From Larus michahellis (Eukaryota > Chordata > Aves > Charadriiformes > Laridae), in NCBI RefSeq assembly GCF_964199755.1, contig NC_133896.1, positions 83,357,815 through 83,421,814 of the forward strand: 64,000 nucleotides of DNA, in the 5' to 3' direction. A program made the translations under genes and the position numbers. Below are positions 1 through 11,960 of this stretch, piece after piece. Within the stretch, counting starts at the first letter, position 1. Each line of letters starts with the position of its first letter. Below the pieces are notes generated by a model. That model had not been told where the DNA came from and made no database searches. It worked only from the letters and a program-made list of their open reading frames with translations.

Positions 1-532
1 CCAGGCAATGATACTCTTGTGATCTATACACCGTCGCCTCACACGCCCTTCACACGCTGTCCACGCATCTTTTAGTCCAATGGTGCTTCTTGGTCTGGGG
101 TCTTCTGACATCTAATTGGAGTCCTTTTCTGTGTCCAGGCAGGCAGACTCTTATCTTGTTGATTTGCAGTTTCAGCCAAGGCTTGGAGCCTCTGTACCTT
201 CTGGTTCACATTCCTTGGGCATCTGCACTCGCTGGCAGAACATGGAGAACTGAAGAGTCCCAAACGTGGGAAAAACACTACCAAAACATCAGTGTGGTAT
301 CAAAACGCTTCTCATACTAAAAGACTAAACACGGCACTCTACCAGCTGGTGGGAAAACTACTAAGACAAATAACTCTATCACAGCCTAAAGCCTTCACCA
401 AATTTAGCCACTCCTGTTAAGTAAAGCTAAGCAAACTGCTTAAATCACACCATATTAACACCACACAACCCTAAGTAATTTATCCTAAGTAAAACTTACT
501 TATTTATGCTAAACAGCTCATATCCCTCAACA
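1..532 (-). mobile_element. ERV LTR (antisense), truncated by window edge
   Basis: This is the unit A copy of the LTR seen whole at 48513-49228. On the minus strand it starts TGTTGAGGG directly after a purine-rich tract (complement of about 533-550), as expected for a 3' LTR. Its U3/R part is clearly similar to the plus-strand LTR ending at 13848; both share an AAGACCCCAGACCA block and a nearby GGCACSCAGC-like block. The U5 end lies left of the window. Confidence 0.6.
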
Positions 533-960
533 GCTCCTCCCTTTGTTTTCTTTAAGCATCCCTGCTAACATGCTAAACAAAGTTCGTGAAGCCTTTCCAG
601 TTGCCCGATCATTCTCCCCAGTTTTACATATAAGATGATTATCAGCCACAACTACAACAGGGACAGACTTAATAAGATTACTGTCGGGAAGCCAGGTCCC
701 TCTATTTTATGTAGATTTTTTCTTGTTCTCATTTTACTGCTGTTCCACCACTCTGGATCATCCATTCTCTGTAATGTCATACTTAGCCGTGCTGTAGCAG
801 CCATCAACATCAACAGTACCGAGAGTAGAAAAACAATCCACTTCCTCCCTGTTGATTTTCAGGAAGCTGCCATCTGTCGGCTGCTTGGGCTATCCACCGC
901 TTGCTTGCCATGGGAATGGCGTATCCAATTTTCTTTCCCTAACACTTCAGCAGCAAAAGA
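533..960 (-). pseudogene. Probable 3' ERV internal remnant (env TM end?)
   Basis: Just upstream, in the minus sense, of the antisense LTR, the minus strand encodes two hydrophobic stretches in one frame. One is a leader-like run rich in Leu, Met and Val. The other is a membrane-anchor-like run that starts FPTVILLSLSLL and is then interrupted by a TAG stop. A hydrophobic anchor followed by a short basic tail, a polypurine tract and an LTR fits the end of a retroviral env. The short length suggests an internal deletion. The 151-aa plus-strand ORF here is a shadow. The copy in C lies at 49229-49656. Confidence 0.4.
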
Positions 961-1589
961 AGAACACAATAAAACAGTGCATGGTCCCTCCCATTTGGGT
1001 TCCAATTTTGATTTGGGGGAATTTCTTACTTTGTTCTTTGGTGATTACAGGTCAGTGGGGAACTACAAGTATGTTTCAAAAGAGCCTTGATGAATGAGGG
1101 CAGTGAGAAGCATTGCTCATCTGAGGGACATCGAAATGTGCTTTTAAGTCAGAATGAGGGAGTTTTTCCATTATGATTCCATTATCACTACCCATAGCCA
1201 CAACATTCTGAGAGAAATTCTATGATTAAGCAAAACTTTTTTTTTTCCCAAAGAGAAAGCATGACACCTCTGTCACTTCATCAAGGAGTTCACAGAGCTT
1301 TCTCCATCCAGCAGAGGAAGAAGAGAGCCATGAATGATGCCATTTTCAGTAGGATGAGCAAGTCACGCAGACTCCTAATGTGTGGAAATGCAGGCTCCTC
1401 TAGAGGGGGATTCATGCAGTCTCCGACACCCACCTGGGGAAAGAACATGCTAAGCTTGGCAAGGTGTCTAGAGGGAGCCTGTGAGACCCTTTGACTAGAT
1501 TTTTAGACGGCTAAAGATAAAGGAGAGAAATCCCATCTGCCGTTCCTGCAGGAAGCTGGGGATGACCTGCCTGCCTGGAACTATTGGGT
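961..1589. other. Intergenic, 3' flank of lectin gene A
   Basis: No gene was recognised. Positions 961-1340 match unit C. At about 1350-1377 unit A joins directly to sequence that in C lies some 0.9 kb farther on, so A carries a deletion there. From 1377 the sequence matches both B and C up to the lectin stop codon. Confidence 0.6.
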
Positions 1590-1737
1590 TCAGTTCTCCT
1601 TCTGCTCTTCTAAAAGATTTGCAGCTTTCTCACACATATTTTGTGTTGTCGAGGATCCACCACAAGGTGCAGTTTCTACTTTTTCATGTCCAATGACAGT
1701 ACAGAAATAGTCAGTAAAGTCTCCTTCTATATTAAAC
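1590..1737 (-). CDS. Lectin A, CTLD exon 3 (terminal)
   Basis: The exon follows a TTTTCAG acceptor and reads 48 residues to a TGA. It has the last three CTLD cysteines (FCTVIG, APCGG, NMCEKAA). The first base completes the split Met codon of the preceding exon. The ending resembles CLEC5A. Confidence 0.85.
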
Positions 1738-4700
1738 CTGAAAAGGGAGAGAAAGGCAGATTTAGTTGCCTTCCTAACTTATCTGGATGCAATGCAGTCA
1801 CTATCACTTCCATGAAAGACACTGTGGCACCTGGCCTTGCTGCTAAATTATATTATTGTCATAATATGCGGGATTAGAAGCTGCCTTGTTGGAGTCTCCC
1901 TCCCATTCTTTAATTTTCTCCCCCTGACCCCAACAGAATTATATGGGCTAGGCTTTCCCTCCAGAGACCTTCCCCTTCTTTGGTAGCCTCCGTTCCGTGG
2001 TGCTGACATCACACTGTCTCTTGTCCCTCCATCCTATATCCTTTCTTTCCCCACTGAACTCCATCTAGTCAGATGCCTCCTTTCCCACCACAACTACAGC
2101 TGTGTCCTCTCTTGCCTTCCTGCTGTGACCTGCCTGTGGTCCCACTGGTGACTTGCAGGCTCCCTGGGATAGGGAGGACACAGGACAGCACAGGGATGTG
2201 CTGAAGCACCTGAATCTCAAGGAATCTGGTTGCTACAAATTGCAGGTCCTGATCTCTCTTGTACTCTCTGGTGTTGGTTCTTGATATTTATTTTTTTTCC
2301 TACTGTTTCCAGGTGTTACATGACAGTGACTTGCTGGAATAAGCTTACATGTCTGTGCTATGTTCCATGTTGTTAATCCACTTCCACTTCTTCTCACTCT
2401 CAGAGTATGTGAGACCAAGAAAGTAGTAATGGCTTTCTGATCGTAACATAAGGTAATCCTAGAAAGGAAATGAACAATGGGAATACATTGAAATTACGTT
2501 TTCTTCACCAGAGGTACACAGAAAGCTTAGTGCAAAATCCCCAGCTTTCTGTGGAAAGTACAGTGTGCATCCAGCCACACCATCTCTTTCCACAGCGTCA
2601 GAGGCTGAATTTTTCCATTTTTATTTGATCTCATCCCTCTTCCTGGGGCTTCTTAAGAATAGATTAAATAGAAAAATTACACAACTGTGATACCAATAAA
2701 GCTATACATTGTAATTCACCAGGCGTGACTTGATACCTGGAGACACTGTTCTATTCTGATTGTGATGGGAAAGCCCTTTCCGTTTTTGTCAAAGCAATGG
2801 ATCTCACAAAGAAGTGTCTGTTCGACTTGCTTGGTCTTGGTTTGTGTGCTAAATCTCTTGAAAACATAAGTTAGCTGGGCAGACACTTTGCTCTTCCCAT
2901 GGGAGCATGCTTGCAGAGAGAAGCTTCTGGATGGAGGACTTCAACCACCAAGATGCGTCTTACTGTGAAGGTGTTTGGTACCATCCAGAGGGGCCTGGTG
3001 TATAGGGGGCTAGCAGTAGATTATGGACCCGCAGAGACATCTAACATGAGAAGACACAAGTGTAACCCGTCAGCCCTTTGGCATACAGGTCAGGCAACCC
3101 TAGAAGCAGCCCCCTGAGTTCAGATCTCACCAGTTCATCCTTGGTGTCAATGACCACCAGGTCTGAATTCATGTCAGTACATTTTTTACGGGAGGCATTC
3201 CAGTCTTTGATTTCCTGCGTTTGAAAGAAGAAGTAGCATTTTTCCCCATGTTTTTCCCAGTTTCGGGGGCAGCCTGCAGGAGGGGAGAAGAGGTGTGGAA
3301 AAATCCATGTTCACACAAACAAAAGGACGCCATTACAAAAGAAAGGTAAGAGAGGAAGTCACAGCCAGAAAAGTACCTGTGCGTTTCTGCTTGTCGTTTT
3401 CACCCGACCACTGGGGATGCGTGCCAGTCTCTGTAGAAAATACCAGTCCAAGAGTCACTAAGCATGAATCACAGAAGTGGAATCACAGATAACATTATCC
3501 AGTCTTTTAAATCCTTGCTCAGGAGATAAAGAGAAATGGTCAGAGCAAAAAGCAGTTTTCAGTTTGCAAACCTCTGATTTGCCTGCTGCAAAATATGGTA
3601 AAAGTGCTGCTACTGAATGAAAAAACATTTCTCTCCGTTGCCAGGGAGGGTACTGGAAGGAACAGAGAATGGGACCTGGGAAGCGAGGTAGGGACTGCGT
3701 GATACAGTTTTGTTGGTTTTCCAGCAGCTCGTAAACAGCAAAAGGGAATTGCACTTAGTTAAAAGGCTAAGAATGGAGGGGGTTTTGGAAAGCAGTGTAT
3801 GTACTTTGATCCATCATGCTCACTACAGTGCTGTGATACCAAAGGGATTGTTATATTCATGTCTGTTCATATACCCATGGGCTCTTCTGCGCTAGCGTGA
3901 GAGAGTAATCAGTTGTTCCCTCTGAAACAGTAATGCAGTGCTGCCCAAGCACTACTTTTAAGGAAGGTGAAAATGCGAAATGTCTCTGGCCTTGAGAGCT
4001 CGTCCTGTGACTGTACGGGATAAGGTTATTTATTCCTGAGATGTCAGATTGTTTCTTTGTTTGTTTGTTTTTCTTCTGAACAAAATCTAGACACTCTCCC
4101 TTCCCCCCACACCCCACCCCCCTTCTCTTAAAAGGCAATCCATCAGGCTTCTGGACACTGTCTTTTGAATGACAGAGGATTACCGACCTCGTGCATCTTC
4201 AGAGTTGTTGGAGAACGCTTTTGAGTCAGCTGGGCTGCTTGCCGTCGAACGGTCTGGAAAGAAGAGTAGAATTTCTGCTTTGAATGTCTGACCATTTTGC
4301 CACACATGGTCATAGCTCTTCTGGACCTCTTTGACCCCCACCATCACCCCACACAGAATGCCTACTCCTCTCATTTTTGTCCCTCTATTGAAAAAACTCC
4401 AAAACTGTAGTACCATATGATTTGCTCCATAACCAGATTTGCAAAGAACCTAATGCTGGAACTTAACAAAAAAAAACCAGAATAGCAGTAAATGCACAGT
4501 ATGTCCAGTATATGTAGAGGATTTGTATGGTATTTGTACAGTATGTACTCTATAATGTGGAGTATACAAGTAACTATAGCAATAAGAAATAAGAGCCATC
4601 TTTGAGAGATCAGTGCTCAAGCCAATCTGTTCTTGGTTAAGCATGCTGCCGCACAGCTTGGAGCTGCAGTCCCAGTCTGCTCCTACTCCAGACAGCTGGG

Positions 4701-7700
4701 ATGAGATATTCAGGCAGAGCACAGCTGTGCCCCAGCTGGAAGCTGGTCTAACAGTGTTGCTTCCCCAGAGCAAAGTGAGACAATGGTGTTCATTCGAGGT
4801 TTTAAAGCAGATACCCAGGCTGAAATAGCCTTGATTTTCCTCTTTCTTCTGACACAGCGCTTGTGAGGGATTTGTGCTTCACAGGAGGCTTCTGACTCCC
4901 ATAAAAAGGGAGCCTGGAGGGAGGCCTACAACTTCCTTTTTGTCATCTGATGACAAGCTAGACTGCATGAATTTATCACAGAGGAATAGGGAAAGAAAAT
5001 TTTTGAGAGGGTGAAGAAAATAGCTGACGTCTCAGATGAACTAAACTTAGTTTACTGGAGAAGCTTATGTGATTTGTGTGTGTTTTTCCTATCTTCTCAG
5101 GGCTTTGGTTTTATCAGTTTAGAAACTGTTCACGGATCACTCACAGTTAGGCTAAAGGAGGATGATGTTGATCCAGATGGCTCTGTGTAGCAGTGAGGAG
5201 GAAGGGATGAATAATAAGAGTAAAGAAACATTAAACTAAAAGTTGTAGGGTTAGAATTCTTATACTTGAAACCAACTTAGATAAATTCCTTGTAAAGCAG
5301 AATATATAAGTTCTGAGAAAGAACTTATATATATAAGTTCTTATATATATATATATAAAAGATCTGAGAAAGTTGTACCAGAACAGCACGGAGCATGAAA
5401 GAACTGACATCTCTGCAGACTTCATACCAGAGGCAAACGGTAAAAGAAACAGAATATGAAAGGAAGAACTTTGCTTACAAGCAGTAAGCTCAAAAATAAG
5501 ATGAGGGAAAAGAAGTGGAGTGGCAGTTAAATTGGATGACACCTCGTCTCTTCTGGACATTGCAAGTTGGTAGTGAAAGGATGACGTACTAGCCCAGAGC
5601 ATCCAAACTGCAGTTGTCAACAAGGAAGGTGACAATCCTGAGCTCTTATGTGGGGTAGCACCACTTGCCTTGTACCTATGCATCCTTACAGATGCAAGAC
5701 CCTATAGGGCAGTAGGAACGATACTTTGGAAGGGGCTCATCCCACCAGAGTGTAGCCATAACTGTGCTGACACAAAGTGACTATTGAGTTTGAAAGATGA
5801 GCACCTCTGCTACAGAGAATCCTTTTTTTGCCTTGTACCCACCTCTGGCAAAAAAAAAGAATTGTTATTTTAACATAAATGTAGCTCCATGATCTTGCCA
5901 GGCTCAGAGGTGAAACTGACCAGCCTGTATTTCACCGGCTCTTCCCTTTTTCAGTTTTTGAAAATGAATGTTATATTTCCCCTTTCCAGTCAGCAGGAAC
6001 TTTACCGGACTGCCACAGCTTCTCAAGTATGATGGATGATGGCTTAGCAAGTTCATCCACCTGTTTCCTCGGCACCTGCAGATGCATCTCATCCAGTCCC
6101 ATGGATTTGTGCACCTTGAGGTTCCTCAGATGGTCTCAAGCTTCATCATCTTCTACGGTGGCCAGTACCTCGTTCTCCCTGTCCTTGCCTTTGCCTTCTG
6201 TGACTTGGACGTTGTGGATAGACCACTTACCAGTGAAGACTGAGGCAAAAAGTCATTGAGTACCTCAGCCTTCTCCATTTTCCTGGGTAACCAGGTCTCC
6301 TGTTTCTTTCTGGAGAGGGCCCACGTTGTCCCTTGTCTTCCTTTCATCACTGATGTACCTGTAGAAGCTTTTCTTGTTGCCCTTGACGTCCCTGGCCAGA
6401 TTTACTTCTGTCAGGGCTTTAGACTTCCTCTTTGTTGGGGTGTATTGCTCCTGAGATTGGAGGAGCTGATCCCTGAATATTAACCAGCTTTCCTGGGCCC
6501 CTCTTCCCTCTGGGTCTTCTTCCCATGCCAATCATGTACCTGAAGAGGCCTCTGTCCTTCCTAAAGAGCCTGTATCCTTCCATTCCAACACTCCAGTCAC
6601 AGGAGCCATCCCACCACATCTCCGTGATGCCAGTAAGATCATAGCCCTGCAGGTGTGTGCACGTCTCTGTCTCCTCCTGATTATTCTCCATGCTACGGGC
6701 ATTTGCATAGAGGCAGGACCATTTCATTTCAGAAGATGAAGAAGCTGGGTTTTGCATATAGCCTGAGCCTGTGGGTGGAAGCTTGAAGTACTGCTCATAA
6801 AGGTACCCTGAAGTCCTTAGTGTATAATAGTACCAAATACCGGTACTAAAACTACCTCACGTAATTCTAAAGCATGTATTTCTGTGAAAAATTAGAAATG
6901 AACGCATTGTGTGAATGCATTACAAAAATGAACAGCACCCTCCTGATTCTCCTACTGGATGGAAATCAATTTACAGCACGGAAATGGTGGCTCAAGATTT
7001 CCTCCTGGAATATTGCCACCTTGAACTCTGATATCCGCCTGAGAGATTCAGAGAGCAGCACTAGTGAAAACGGCTGAAAGGCACCAAAACCTAACAAAGC
7101 AAGAATTCTTTTGTAATTGGAGCAACTTAGCACTGAATTTTATGGTGCTTTAGTCATATGCTAACTGGGAACACCAAGGTTTTCTTTGCCTTTCACTGAA
7201 TCCCTAGAGCAAGAAGAGAAAATGAAACAGAAAAATCAGTTTGAAATGGTATGTTTTTCATGCATGCATTAGTATGCATTTATCTTGAGGCTGGATATCA
7301 GCTCCCGGTTTCAGAAAAGAGCACAATTTAATGCATAGGAAGGAGCATTTGAAACAAAGTCAGACTTGCCTGTTCTTGAAAGACCAGCTCAAGAACTGCA
7401 GGGACATTTTTTTACTTACTAGAAGATACATTTTCTCACAAGGAAACAGAAAATAGTATCAATGTACTATAAAAATCTTAAAAATTTCTGGTTGGGTTCC
7501 ACTGGGTACAATTGTTGTCATTTTTGTGAACGCAAGTGGAAAATGCCTTCTGGCCTGCAGAGCTCTTGTATGATGGAGCAATATCAAGAGGTGACAGTTT
7601 AGCTCATTTAAGGAAGCTGTTTGTCAGCAGTGGTATCTTTGGCAAAACAAAACCACACGGAAAACTCATATAAAATTAAAACCTAGAAATCAAACAGTAA

Positions 7701-9036
7701 AAATGGCAACAGTTAACATCTGGAGTACAAGTGAAAACTGTATGCTATTGACATTCAAAATTAATTTGATCTAGATCTCAATTTTCTTAGGAGCATTTTT
7801 TCGGTTCACTGAGGCAGTACTGAAACCAACAAAGTACCTGTAACTGAAGCAGCCCTGAATCAAAGTCTGATGACTCCTCATTCAACTCCGGATTTAAAGC
7901 TCTATTAAACGCTGGTAATTTCACCTTGTTATGTTGTGCTGGCTTAGGTTTTGGGGTTTTTTTCAATTTTTCCCTTCCTGCCGTGTTTTACATTTATAAA
8001 GGCCAGAGCACCATCAGGCATCTGTTCTTTATCCTCTGCCCTGAGAAAGAAAAAAACACTGACTTCCCCCAACCATGGAATTTTTTAAGTTCCATGGATC
8101 AAAGGTTTCAGCATGTCCTCACAAAGAGTTTCTCCGTGTGCATCTCTGAGTAGGTGGCAACCTCTGGGACTTGGTGCGATTGATAGTGGAAGCCTCCTAA
8201 GCTTGCTGAGCTATTAAAGGACGAAAAGAAACATGCAACCACGCATGAATTTTAAAAATGATTCCTTGAAAATATTCAAAGGAAAGCACCACATGGCTCT
8301 CGGAAAATTTGTTGTTTCTTTTTTTTTTTTCCCCAATGGTTATCTCCATTTGTTTGAGCTTTCTTGCTAAAGAAAACTTTATATCTTTTTATGTAGTTGA
8401 AAGATTCTTATGGACTCAGTGATATACATGGAGAGAGACCTACTACTCGGCTTTTATTTGAGTAAAGTGCAAACAACTTCCTTTAAGTTGTGACTTAGCT
8501 ACCTCTACCTCTTTGCTAAGCCACCTCTTAGCTACTTGAGCTTTTATTAATATTTGGTGAAAGATTTTTGGTGTTATGGATATCTTGGTGACATGATAGA
8601 AGATCATGGCTTTGAAATATTTTCATGGATAGCAAACATAATACTCATAGGCATTGTCTAATCTTGACTTGTTTCTTCAAAACATTTGTATAATAAATTA
8701 CTTACTGTTTGAACATTGTCATTTTTTTAATTGGGCTTGGGCTTTTTTTCTTTTGGAATTTTAAACTTTCAAGCCACTCGACTCTTACAGGTTTCCTCTT
8801 ACAGCCACAGCTGGCTAAAAACTCCTGTCCCTTGCCTTCAAACCAGCCTTCTGCTGCTACTGGTTTTGGATGTCATGATTTAGATGTCAGTGCGTGGGGG
8901 AGAGTCACAAACTAATTACAGTTATTACATTTTTAGCAGGACTTACACATGAGTATCAGACACACTGCCATGATGAGTAGGAGAATTATCACAGCAACAA
9001 ATACAGCGACACGTGTTCTGGAGGAACAGCTTTTAC
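1590..9036 (-). CDS. C-type lectin-like receptor, paralog A (CLEC5A-like)
   Basis: Five exons on the minus strand: 9036-8947 (transmembrane), 4253-4188 (stalk), 3273-3131, 2458-2349 and 1737-1590 (CTLD). Every boundary has AG/GT signals and the phases match (1-1, 1-1, 1-0, 0-2, 2-stop). The product would be a type II membrane protein with a 22-residue stalk and a CTLD of about 130 residues. All six canonical cysteines are visible (CPRNW, KCYF, KKCTDM, FCTVIG, APCGG, NMCEKAA), along with a GLTY...KKWKWINN core and an NAS glycosylation site. No EPN/QPD or WND calcium-site motif is seen, so classical sugar binding is unlikely. The KWKWINN and ICEK-like terminal patterns resemble CLEC5A best; another group V receptor is possible. 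The ITIM exon found in B and C is deleted here, so its N-terminus is unknown and the gene may be non-functional or use another first exon. Confidence 0.78.
2349..2458 (-). CDS. Lectin A, CTLD exon 2
   Basis: This 110-nt exon lies between a CTTTCTAG acceptor and a GTAAGC donor (phase 0 to 2). It encodes [20 protein letters not shown], the counterpart of the WIGL...WKW core of NK-type CTLDs. It differs from paralog B at a cluster of residues despite near-identical flanks. Confidence 0.87.
3131..3273 (-). CDS. Lectin A, CTLD exon 1
   Basis: This 143-nt exon has a CCTGCAG acceptor and a GTGAGA donor (phase 1 to 0). It begins [16 protein letters not shown] and contains DWNAS (an N-glycosylation sequon), KKCTDM and [12 protein letters not shown], the standard first third of an NK-type CTLD. 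Confidence 0.9.
4188..4253 (-). CDS. Lectin A, stalk exon
   Basis: This 66-nt phase 1-1 exon is rich in Ser, Ala and Asn ([19 protein letters not shown]). The TTTCCAG acceptor is good; the donor GTCGGT is weak compared with GTAGGT in paralog C. Position and phase fit between the transmembrane and CTLD exons. Confidence 0.72.
4254..5880. other. Lectin A intron, 5' part
   Basis: No coding exon was recognised. It contains an AT-rich TATA repeat at about 5315-5358. A near-identical copy lies at 23112-24738; in C the corresponding stretch is shortened (about 53172-53990). Confidence 0.6.
5889..6757 (-). mobile_element. CR1 LINE fragment (antisense) in lectin A intron
   Basis: The minus strand encodes pieces of CR1 ORF2. 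The endonuclease start (CLYANARSMENNQEE, then GYDLTGITEMWWD and MEGYRLFRKDRG) lies near 6757-6530. [32 protein letters not shown] and the following RT-proximal text extend to about 5889. The frame is broken and internally deleted, so it is dead. It is also present in B at 24747-25615. Confidence 0.85.
6760..8946. other. Lectin A intron between CR1 and transmembrane exon
   Basis: No gene, RNA gene or named repeat was recognised. It is almost identical to B 25618-27804. Unit C keeps only a diverged part (54368-55190 matches about 7805-8710). Confidence 0.55.
8947..9036 (-). CDS. Lectin A, transmembrane exon
   Basis: This 90-nt phase 1-1 exon has a CTGTAG acceptor and a GTAAGT donor. It encodes KSCSSRTR followed by about 20 hydrophobic residues ([17 protein letters not shown]...). 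The basic residues before the segment predict a cytoplasmic N-terminus (type II). The segment has no charged residue in A. Confidence 0.82.
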
Positions 9037-11204
9037 CTACAGACAGACAGAAAAAATCAAGATTAGGGCAACAACTGGAAAAGGAACCCTTCATCTTCAT
9101 TCACAGATGCCCTTTTCAGGCTCACACTGAGATTACTCTTTCAAGTTAAGCAAAGCCCTTCGGTGCTGTCCCTTCAGATGTTTGTTCTTGTGGTAGATAT
9201 GCTGTGCACACACGGTTTTTTCCATCACAGATATTCACCATGAACCCTTCTGCCATTGCCTGGAATACTTTAGTAAATTCCACTGCACTTATTACTGGAG
9301 TAACATGCTCACTGGGATCCTTATCTCCCCTTCCAAAATTGTATGAAAGCAAAACCCAATCAACCTACCCGATAAAGGTCCTGGCTGGTTATACTTCTCA
9401 ACAAAGCAGATTTTTCAGAGGAGCTGAACTGTCTCCTCTTTCTGTTTTGACTGTTCTTTATGGACTTTTGTTCAGGGGATCCTTGCAATATTCATTAGTC
9501 TGCCAACTCAGTGGGTAGCGGCCGGGTGCTATAGAGCACAAGCAGTCCCAAGAGGGGACAAACAGTGTGTTCGGTGGCTGACCGGACTCATCAGACACTG
9601 AATTAAAAGGTCAAGGAGAACTTTCCATCTCTTCCTGCTTCACGTATCGGCCAGAGTATTTACTTACCCTGTCTGCTGTCTTTGAAGTTTATGGTGCATT
9701 GCGGTTGGAATTACTGAAACGCCAAGAAGCTGTCACACCTAGTGTACTATTGAACTAGACTGATTTTAAACCAGATGAAGGCACTGAAGATGAACTCTGT
9801 GCTGTCAGGTTTTCTGCCTGAGGAGGTTTGGTCAGGAAACGGTTGCACCCCGAAAACATGTTGATGGCACTAACCAACAAATCCATTGGAAAGGTGCAAA
9901 CCGTCTACCGAGACCCTAGTCCACGTGATTACCAACGAGACCGGGAAGGGTGGAGAGAAATTTCAGTGGCAAAATGGAATCATCTAGGAAGGAAGTTGGT
10001 GACCGGGAATCCTAAGGTGGCAAATCTGAAATGGTCCCAGTGCCCTGTGCAGGGCTGGAGGGAGAAATGAAAAGGCAGCATTTTAGCCCCTGTCTGAGAA
10101 GATGGGGTATGGATCTAGAATTCTGGTTCTTGAGGAATTTGGGACACATCTGGTGCAGTGTGTCCAACCACTCTGGAGGAACAGATTTCATTTTGACTGT
10201 AAGGGAGTCAAGATGATGGACATGACTTCTAGAAGGTTTTACGTAACTTTTGACAGTAGTAATAACCAGCTGGTAAGGGCTGATGGTTGTAAGTAACTCT
10301 TGAAATGAAGAAAGGGAAGCTGATAGAGGCTAAAGAGCAGTTTAGGGTGATATTGCCATTACATGTGACTTCAAAACCACTGTGTCCTCAGGAGAAGGAA
10401 AGGTCAGAGTGTAGAAACAGTCAAGCAGAAGATGGAAAACTGACTCTCATTTAAATAAAGCCTTAAGAAGCACATAACAGCTATAGAACACCTCATTGTA
10501 CACATATCCTAGAGGTCTGAAAAATGAGATGGGAAAACCTGGAATGTCCCATCCTAGTCTAAAATAGTCAGATGTCAGGTACCTGAAAATGGGTGGCTTC
10601 TGCCATCTGGGATACCCCCAGGTATCAGGTAACTGCACAGACCTGGAAGTTGTTACACAGGACCTCCAAGAATCTGTGGCCTTCCCAATTTGCATACTGA
10701 AGCCAGACTGAACGTCCTGATGCTTCCCAGATGGCTCTGGACACCTGTGGTTGGGTAAGTGAACAGCATCCCAGTATGCTATGTGTGTGAGGAAGTGGTT
10801 AAAAGGAAGAGAGGCATCATAGTACTAGAACAAATAAGGAAAAATAGAGCACTAACAGGTAAAAGAGGGGAACTACAGGCAGGAGAGGGCGCTTATTAAA
10901 AAGAAGCTAAAAAGGGCTGCTATGAGAGAATGAAATCCTTACAGGCAGACCATATATTATTGAAGGACAACAAGACATATGGCCCAAATAAAAAAATGGA
11001 CATACCAACAACTTCCAAGAGTTGTTTCACACCAGGTGTGAGACAGCTGGATTACTAATGCTGTTTTGTAATCCTACTCTTAAAGATATCTTTGCATTCG
11101 GGGACTAGAAGGTAACAGATCTAGTGGCAATTAAAAATAAAAAAATAAAAAAGTTCTAGAGGAGGTCTGTGAACTTCAAGTCTTCTGTCCTGACCACACA
11201 GTCA
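9037..11204. other. Region shared by A and B, mostly absent from C
   Basis: Unit C jumps from the equivalent of about 9130 to about 11305, so some 2.2 kb is specific to A and B. A 68-residue minus-strand ORF (9146-9352) has protein-like composition but no splice donor or family I recognise. Nothing else here can be named. Confidence 0.5.
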
Positions 11205-11330
11205 CAGTCCTTTAGGTTGGAAATGACCTTTCCAGATCACCAAGTCCAACTTCCTTGCTCAAGCAGCATCAGCTAGAGCAGGTTGTCCTGGACCACATAC
11301 ACTCAGGGTTTGAATATCTCCTAGGATGAG
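11205..11330 (-). mobile_element. CR1 3'-end fragment (antisense)
   Basis: The text TTTAGGTTGGAAATGACCTT and the following AAGTCCAACTTCC are the usual complement of the CR1 3' terminus. The fragment is short and degenerate. It is also in B at about 30063-30188. Confidence 0.65.
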
Positions 11331-11847
11331 GACTCTACAACCTCAGCTTTAGAAATTATTCAGAAGGAAAATGAACAAAAATCAGGGATGTTTTGTCAGC
11401 TGCATGGTTTTATAAATCCATGATTCGCCTCTGCCTTCAATGGTGCATGCAGGTGCATGAGAAATGATAAACACATGACAGCAACTGATTTATAGGACTG
11501 TGTTTAACTATGCCCGAATAATATTTTTGTCCATTGCAGTCACACCTTGCTACAGAACTTGCTCCAGGCAGATAGTAACAGAGGAGACACGGGCACATGC
11601 ACACGCACACGCATTTTAAATCTAAACAGAAGTGGAGAAAACTATCTAAGGTTGTCTGCTTACCTTATTCAATTCACATCCACACGAGTGCTGTGAATGA
11701 CTACAACGTCAAAGCAAATCTGAAAACTGCAGATCATGCTAAACTTGAAGGGGGTAACTAGTCGATGAGGAGATGGTGAAAAAAGTGAAAACTATTCTAA
11801 CATCTGCAGATAATAAATGCAAACGAGTATTGAAGAAAGCATGTGGC
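11331..11847. other. 5' flank of lectin A; ITIM-exon deletion point
   Basis: At about 11451-11458 unit A jumps from the sequence matching B 30311 to that matching B 30731. The roughly 420 bp lost would contain the cytoplasmic ITIM exon. The rest matches B and C with no exon recognised. Confidence 0.7.
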
Positions 11848-11960
11848 GAAGGAAGGAAGGAAGGAAGGAAGGAAGGAAGGAAGGAAGGAAGGAAGGAAGG
11901 AAGGAAGGAAGGAAGGAAGGAAGGAAGGAAGGAAGGAAGGAAGGAAGGAAGGAAGGAAGG
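11848..11960 (+). repeat. (GGAA)n microsatellite
   Basis: About 28 tandem GGAA units. The homologous site in B (about 31117-31128) has only two or three units, so the expansion is specific to unit A. The Lys-Glu-Gly-Arg and Phe-Leu-Pro-Ser ORFs across it are repeat translations. Confidence 0.97.

Noticed and set aside
635-1090. 151-codon plus-strand ORF duplicated at 49331-49786
   Set aside because: It lies opposite the probable ERV env end and LTR; no domain is seen, and it reads as a shadow.
9146-9352. 68-codon minus-strand ORF with protein-like composition (copy at 28004-28210)
   Set aside because: No splice donor, no recognised family, and missing from C. Near-identical A/B copies give no evidence of coding selection.
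9567-9600. CTGATGAGTCCGGTC...CCGAA on the minus strand, resembling a hammerhead ribozyme core
   Set aside because: Stem II cannot be formed next to CTGATGA, the second core element is GAAC rather than GAAA, and no flanking stems I and III are evident.
9668-9699. Minus-strand ATG exon with a GTAAGT donor (MHHKLQRQQT) as the start of lectin A
   Set aside because: Its phase does not fit the main acceptor of the transmembrane exon, and the region is absent from C. The ITIM exon of B and C fits in phase.
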